From contig UNSJ01000061.1 in the NCBI GenBank assembly GCA_900548405.1, forward strand, positions 1-8,253: DNA of 8,253 nt, given 5' to 3'. This document shows positions 5,116 through 8,253 of the stretch, one piece after another. A program made the position numbers and the translations under genes. The notes beneath the pieces are model-generated. The model was not told where the DNA came from, did no database searches, and saw nothing but the letters and a program-made list of their open reading frames with translations. Source of the DNA: Candidatus Gastranaerophilales bacterium. Lineage in GTDB: Bacteria; Cyanobacteriota; Vampirovibrionia; Gastranaerophilales; Gastranaerophilaceae. The stretch's first letter is position 1, and the number at the start of each line of letters is the position of its first letter.

Positions 5116-6357
5116 ATGAATGAAAACACTTATGATTTGGGAATTATTGGAGGCGGCCCTGCGGGTTACACTGCAGCTTTGCATGCAAAAGCAAGCGGAC
5201 TGTCCGTTGTAATGTTTGAAAAAGATAAAGTTGGCGGTGTGTGCCTTAACAGAGGATGTATTCCTACAAAAGCTATTTTACATTCGGCAGAAGTATATGA
5301 AGACCTTAAATGTTCTTCTGATATCGGTATTAATTGTGAGGGGCTTTCCGTTGACTTTGCAAAAGTTGTTGAACGAAAAGAAAGAACTGTTGAAAAATTA
5401 AGAAAAAGTCTTGAACTTACTTTGAAAAACGCAGGTGTGGTAACAGTTATTGCCCGAGCTGAAGTTGCGGGAGAAAATAAGATTAAAGCCAACGGTGAAT
5501 TATATGAATGTTCAAAAATTATTGTGGCAACAGGTTCATCTCCAAGAGCTTTAAAGGGTATAGAGTTTGATAATGAATTTGTTTTGAGTTCTGATGACGT
5601 TTTAAACTTAACTTCACTTCCCAAAAGTATTGCTATAATAGGAAGCGGTGCAATCGGTATTGAATGGGCAAGAATATTTTCTGCATTTGATGTGGAAGTT
5701 ACGATAATAGAAGCAGCGGAACACCTTTTGCCGCTTGCGGATACGGAAGTTTCCAAAAGGGTTGAACGTATATTCAAATCAAAAAAAATTAAAATGTATC
5801 TTTCAAACGGTGTGCAAAAAATTGAAGATAAAAAAGTTTATCTTTCATCGGGTGATATTATAGAGCCGGAATGCGTTTTGCTTGCCGTAGGAAGAAAACC
5901 TGACATTGATAAAAAAACAGATAACGTTACATATTTGGGTGATGTTTACGGTTCTGTTCAACTTGCTCACTTTGCAATTAAACAGGCAATATCTGAAATT
6001 TCGGGAGTTGAATTCGATAAAAATCTTGTTCCTTCAGTGGTTTACGGATGTCCTGAAATAGCGTGGATAGGAAAACGCGAGCAGGATTTGGAAGAAGGTA
6101 CATACAAAAAAGCAAACATTTTGATTTCCGCTTTAGGAAAATCTCATTGTGATAATTGTTCTGACGGATTTATAAAAATTCTTTCGCGCGATAATAAAAT
6201 TATCGGAGCACACATTGTTTCAAAAGAAGCTTCTTCATTAATTCAAGAAATAACAATCGCTATGCAGAATAACATAGCGATTGAAGATTTAAAAAAAGTT
6301 TGTTTTGCTCATCCGACATATTCGGAAGGCATATTTGACTGTCTGTTTAAATTATAA
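5116..6357 (+). CDS. lpdA: Dihydrolipoamide dehydrogenase (E3), compact form
   Basis: FAD/NAD flavoprotein that reoxidises dihydrolipoyl groups of 2-oxoacid dehydrogenase or glycine-cleavage complexes, passing electrons to NAD. FAD motif GGGPAG (12-17); redox disulfide CLNRGC (Cys43, Cys48); IIVATGSSPR (135-144); NAD motif GSGAIG (176-181); FAD motif GD (275-276); and the C-terminal interface with AHPTYSEG, catalytic His399 and Glu404. These mark it as E3 rather than glutathione or mercuric reductase. At 413 residues it is about 50-60 shorter than usual. Much of the loss lies between GRKPD (259-263) and LGDV (274-277), where the usual linker with its T.VP.IYA strand has shrunk to some ten residues; the NAD-domain hairpin near 230-248 is also short. 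The frame is unbroken, so this is in-frame compaction. It is second in the alr operon; lipA lies nearby. Confidence 0.87.
   Translation: MNENTYDLGIIGGGPAGYTAALHAKASGLSVVMFEKDKVGGVCLNRGCIPTKAILHSAEVYEDLKCSSDIGINCEGLSVDFAKVVERKERTVEKLRKSLELTLKNAGVVTVIARAEVAGENKIKANGELYECSKIIVATGSSPRALKGIEFDNEFVLSSDDVLNLTSLPKSIAIIGSGAIGIEWARIFSAFDVEVTIIEAAEHLLPLADTEVSKRVERIFKSKKIKMYLSNGVQKIEDKKVYLSSGDIIEPECVLLAVGRKPDIDKKTDNVTYLGDVYGSVQLAHFAIKQAISEISGVEFDKNLVPSVVYGCPEIAWIGKREQDLEEGTYKKANILISALGKSHCDNCSDGFIKILSRDNKIIGAHIVSKEASSLIQEITIAMQNNIAIEDLKKVCFAHPTYSEGIFDCLFKL
6189..6205 (+). repeat. Short inverted repeat inside lpd
   Basis: CGATAAT, a 3-base loop (AAA), then ATTATCG: a perfect 7-bp stem within codons for R-D-N-K-I-I-G. 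It is probably incidental alone, but it lies about 50 bases upstream of a longer perfect stem. Confidence 0.4.
6254..6283 (+). repeat. Perfect 11-bp inverted repeat near the 3' end of lpd
   Basis: CAATCGCTATG (6254-6264), 8-base loop, CATAGCGATTG (6273-6283). It is entirely within the lpd reading frame (IAMQNNIAI). The stem has five G-C pairs and could form a stable RNA hairpin about 75 bases before the stop codon. No T tract follows, so it is not a standard terminator. Roles in mRNA stability or as a protein-binding palindrome are possible but unproven. Confidence 0.6.
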
Positions 6358-6368
6358 AAGAACAGTCA
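6336..6368. terminator. Weak candidate bidirectional hairpin between lpd and the small exported gene
   Basis: TGACTGT (6336-6342) pairs with ACAGTCA (6362-6368) across a 19-base A/T-rich loop spanning the lpd stop. It lies where the two convergent genes end (12-base gap). No clear U tract follows on either strand and the stem is short, so terminator function is doubtful. Confidence 0.25.
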
Positions 6369-6369
6369 G

Positions 6370-6615
6370 TTAGATTGTTCCTGTAAAAAATGCAGGCTTT
6401 CCGAAGTTCCAATAAGTATTTGATTGGTTAACACCCGGATTTCCTACGTTGTTTCCTCTTTTACGCTTAACTTTTACTTTAACTTCTTTAGAGTTGTCTT
6501 GCTGTACTGTTTGTTTTGTTTCAGTAACTGTTTCTTTTGTTGAAACCTGGTAAGCTTCTGCATAAGCGCATCCTGCAAAAGAGATTAAGCATAGAATTGT
6601 TATTAAGTTCTTCAT
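6370..6615 (-). CDS. Small exported protein of unknown function
   Basis: An 81-residue protein that I do not recognise. Residues 1-19 form a clear Sec signal peptide: MKN, a hydrophobic core (LITILCLISFAG) and an AYA cleavage site before Glu20. Cys16 (FAGC) makes a lipoprotein reading possible but with a poor lipobox (Phe at -3). The mature part is about 62 residues: a Thr/Glu/Gln-rich stretch (24-43), a strongly basic run KEVKVKVKRKRG (43-54), then an Asn/Gly-rich tail with aromatic residues (TYWNFGKPAFF, 67-77). There is no known domain and only the signal-peptide Cys9 and Cys16. AGGAG (6628-6624) precedes the ATG by 8 bases, and a near-consensus promoter lies just upstream, so it is very probably a real, expressed gene. 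A periplasmic or surface location follows from the signal; RNA, DNA or polyanion binding by the basic run is only a guess. It is divergent from lipA. Confidence 0.7.
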   Translation of the reverse strand: MKNLITILCLISFAGCAYAEAYQVSTKETVTETKQTVQQDNSKEVKVKVKRKRGNNVGNPGVNQSNTYWNFGKPAFFTGTI

Positions 6616-6623
6616 AATGATTA

Positions 6624-6628
6624 CTCCT
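6624..6628 (-). promoter_or_regulatory. Shine-Dalgarno of the small exported gene
   Basis: AGGAG on the minus strand, 8 bases before the ATG at 6615. It confirms this start and supports translation of the small gene. Confidence 0.8.
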
Positions 6629-6637
6629 TATATTTAT

Positions 6638-6666
6638 ATTATAAACATTTAAGTCATAAAAATCAA
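6638..6666 (-). promoter_or_regulatory. Promoter of the small exported gene
   Basis: On the minus strand TTGATT (6666-6661), a 17-base spacer and a perfect TATAAT (6643-6638). The predicted start near 6631 gives a leader of about 16 bases containing the Shine-Dalgarno. It is packed against the divergent lipA -10 region. Confidence 0.6.
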
Positions 6667-6672
6667 TATTTT

Positions 6673-6683
6673 TGCTATATAAT
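6673..6683 (+). promoter_or_regulatory. Candidate lipA -10 region (leaderless layout)
   Basis: TGCTATATAAT reads either as an extended -10 (TGC plus TATATA, 6676-6681) or as TATAAT (6678-6683). It ends 7-9 bases before the lipA ATG. There is no convincing -35 and no Shine-Dalgarno before the start, so transcription would begin at or next to the start codon. Confidence 0.45.
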
Positions 6684-6690
6684 TTAAAAT

Positions 6691-7533
6691 ATGCAAAGAA
6701 GATTACCGGAATATTTAAAAAGACCTATAATTGATACTGACAAAACCCGTACTGTCAGAAAAATTCTTAAAACAAAATGTTTGAATACAGTTTGTGAAAA
6801 TGCTCGCTGCCCTAATAAAAATGAATGTTATACAAAAAATACAGCTACATTTTTAATTATGGGTAATAACTGTACTCGCAATTGTCGTTATTGCAATATT
6901 TCTTGCGCTAAACCCGAACCTTTGGATTTAAATGAACCAAAACATGTTGCAGAGGCAGTTAAGGATTTGGGACTGAAATATTCGGTTATTACATCCGTAA
7001 CCCGTGATGATTTACCTGACGGTGGAGCAAAACATTTCGCCGATTGTATTTATGAAATAAGGAAAATTTCTCCAGAGGTTAAAATCGAAATTCTAACCCC
7101 TGATTTTAAAGGTGATAAAAGTTCGCTTGATATAATTGTTCAGGCTGAACCTGATGTATTTAACCACAATATCGAAACCGTAAGGGCAGTATTTAAAACA
7201 GCAAGACCTCAGGGAGATTACAACTGTTCATTAGAAGTTTTAAAATATATTAAAGACACAAGTGATATTTTGACAAAATCAGGATTGATGATAGGGCTTG
7301 GCGAAACCTTTGAACAAATAGAGGAAACGCTTGTTGACTTGAAAAATGTCGGTTGTGACATTGTAACCATAGGTCAGTATATTCAACCGTCTAAAGAACA
7401 TTTGACAGTGTCAAAATATTATACACCTGAAGAATATGAACAATTGAAAGCTCTAGCCGAAAAAATCGGCATAAAGCATCATCAAATCGGACCTCTGGTA
7501 AGAAGTTCATACAGGGCAGCGGAGCTTATTTAG
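6691..7533 (+). CDS. lipA: Lipoyl synthase (radical SAM)
   Basis: Inserts two sulfurs into octanoyl groups bound to E2 or GcvH carrier domains, giving the lipoyl cofactor. At 280 residues it is at the short end of the normal range. The auxiliary 4Fe-4S cluster site is VCENARCPNKNEC (Cys35, Cys40, Cys46). The radical SAM cluster site is CTRNCRYC (Cys61, Cys65, Cys68). Then come SVTRDDLPDGGA (102-113), PDVFNHNIETV (154-164), MIGLGE (206-211), IGQYIQPS (227-234) and the C-terminal RSSY (271-274), whose serine caps the auxiliary cluster. All catalytic elements are present. It has a leaderless-type start. It is functionally linked to the dihydrolipoamide dehydrogenase gene upstream, but lipB, lplA and the acceptor proteins are not in the window. 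Its end overlaps the convergent prepilin-like gene by 8 bases. Confidence 0.95.
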   Translation: MQRRLPEYLKRPIIDTDKTRTVRKILKTKCLNTVCENARCPNKNECYTKNTATFLIMGNNCTRNCRYCNISCAKPEPLDLNEPKHVAEAVKDLGLKYSVITSVTRDDLPDGGAKHFADCIYEIRKISPEVKIEILTPDFKGDKSSLDIIVQAEPDVFNHNIETVRAVFKTARPQGDYNCSLEVLKYIKDTSDILTKSGLMIGLGETFEQIEETLVDLKNVGCDIVTIGQYIQPSKEHLTVSKYYTPEEYEQLKALAEKIGIKHHQIGPLVRSSYRAAELI

Positions 7534-8248
7534 GAAGGTTTTTGAAATAGTTTGTATCAGATAATGCCTTTGCAGCACAGGTAAGACCGTTGCGCGAACT
7601 TGAATTGTTTTTGTTACAATATAAGTCGGGTGTCAGGTTTTGATTGTAATAAACAGTTCCATCTCCTCCCATAGGTACAAGTTTACCTTTAACCATCTGG
7701 AATGTGAATAAATCATATCCCCATTTATTAGGTTTTGTTTTATGACCATTTATATCAACTGTTAAATTAATTCCGTAAGTTATATAATCACCGTTTGTCA
7801 TAATTTCAATTCCGTCTGCTATAACTGTGTTTGTATCGTCAAAATAGCTTGAATCTATTGACGCTTTACCATTAAATGTTTTATAGATTTTAGTTAGATT
7901 TTGTCCGCTTTCACCCAAAGAATAGCCATCGCATCTGTCTTTTGAGCAAGGAATATATTGAATAAAATATTTTCTGTAAATATTCAAAAACGTTGTAGGA
8001 CTGTTATAATTTTCTTTTGTAATTTCTTGACCTTCATCGTAAGACATTTTTAATAATGCCTGCTGCATAACTGAATAAACCTTTTTGTATTTAGCTTCCA
8101 GCTCCTTATTTTGTTTATCATTAATAAGTGCAGGCAGCGTTAGTGCCGCAACCACACCAATAATTCCGAGAGTAATTAATACCTCTGCTAATGTAAACCC
8201 TTGAAACAATCCCTTAAAATCATTAAAAGCCCCAATGTGGCGGGTCAA
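7526..8248 (-). CDS. Type IV prepilin-like / pseudopilin protein, 5' end uncertain
   Basis: Prepilin-peptidase substrate assembled into pilus or secretion pseudopilus fibres. The class III-type motif is QG|FTLAEVLITLGIIGVVAAL: cleavage after Gly17, N-methylated Phe18, Glu22 (position 5 of the mature chain), and the hydrophobic assembly helix at about 18-40. The mature part continues with a charged helix (43-68) and a globular domain carrying Cys101, Cys106, Cys211 and Cys224 (two possible disulfides) and a DINGHKTKPNKWGYDLF segment (165-181), common in minor pilins of this kind. The listed start is a TTG (8248-8246), and the frame stays open to the window edge. No ATG exists before the cleavage site. 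The true start may lie outside the window, or be the inner TTG at 8209-8207 (leader of only four residues). It converges with lipA. Which fibre it joins cannot be told. Confidence 0.85.
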   Translation of the reverse strand: MTRHIGAFNDFKGLFQGFTLAEVLITLGIIGVVAALTLPALINDKQNKELEAKYKKVYSVMQQALLKMSYDEGQEITKENYNSPTTFLNIYRKYFIQYIPCSKDRCDGYSLGESGQNLTKIYKTFNGKASIDSSYFDDTNTVIADGIEIMTNGDYITYGINLTVDINGHKTKPNKWGYDLFTFQMVKGKLVPMGGDGTVYYNQNLTPDLYCNKNNSSSRNGLTCAAKALSDTNYFKNLPK

Positions 8249-8253
8249 GCGGC

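Noticed and set aside
5166..5777. Long open frame (203 codons) on the minus strand inside lpd
   Set aside because: It is antisense to the conserved FAD/NAD domains of lpd, has no ribosome site or recognisable domain, and its Ser/Ala-rich translation is typical of a shadow frame.
7456..7470. GCCGA-AAAAA-TCGGC hairpin near the end of lipA as a terminator
   Set aside because: It lies in conserved coding sequence with no T tract after it; the stem has only 5 bp.

Overview
The window is A+T-rich and densely packed, with ten protein-coding genes on both strands. There is no rRNA, tRNA, CRISPR array or recognisable transposon. The best lineage guess is an uncultured gut-type member of the Gastranaerophilales/Melainabacteria (non-photosynthetic cyanobacterial relatives). 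That guess rests mainly on the prepilin N-terminus at the right edge (FTLAEVLITLGIIGVVAAL, a form I associate with this group) and on the A+T-rich housekeeping genes. It is an inference; Elusimicrobia or a low-GC Firmicute cannot be excluded from one window.

Left part (1-2477). On the minus strand is a glutamate 5-kinase gene (proB), the first step of proline synthesis. Its 3' end breaks up in an A/T homopolymer tract at the window edge. Divergent from it is a single-span membrane protein with a zinc-metallopeptidase motif (HEMGH plus a downstream Glu), resembling the anthrax-lethal-factor-like group. It converges, with a 4-base overlap, on a 79-residue XRE/Cro-type regulator.

Middle (2351-3983). 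Between the regulator and a divergent, very A+T-rich putative glycosyltransferase gene lies a good sigma70-type promoter, followed directly by a perfect 32-bp palindrome with a third copy of its half-site inside the -10 region. This looks like the operator of the regulator. The glycosyltransferase converges, again overlapping by 4 bases, on a three-span membrane protein of SemiSWEET/PQ-loop type. Abutting divergent promoters lie between that gene and alr.

Right part (3984-8253). alr (alanine racemase, D-alanine for peptidoglycan) and a compact dihydrolipoamide dehydrogenase gene form a two-gene operon with a 4-base gap. A small exported protein lies opposite, and lipA (lipoyl synthase) diverges from it. 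LipA makes the lipoyl cofactor that the dehydrogenase reoxidises, but no E1/E2 or glycine-cleavage genes are present here. The window ends in a type IV prepilin-like gene whose 5' end reaches an unusually G+C-rich edge.

Recurrent patterns: three convergent pairs overlap at their stop codons, leaving no room for ordinary terminators. Several genes (alr, proB, lipA and possibly the regulator) have a -10 box only 6-9 bases before the start codon and no Shine-Dalgarno sequence, suggesting leaderless mRNAs. Other genes (PQ-loop protein, small exported protein, lpd, glycosyltransferase) have clear ribosome binding sites. Nothing here is a proven new system. The most promising items are the regulator/palindrome/glycosyltransferase module and the membrane metallopeptidase.
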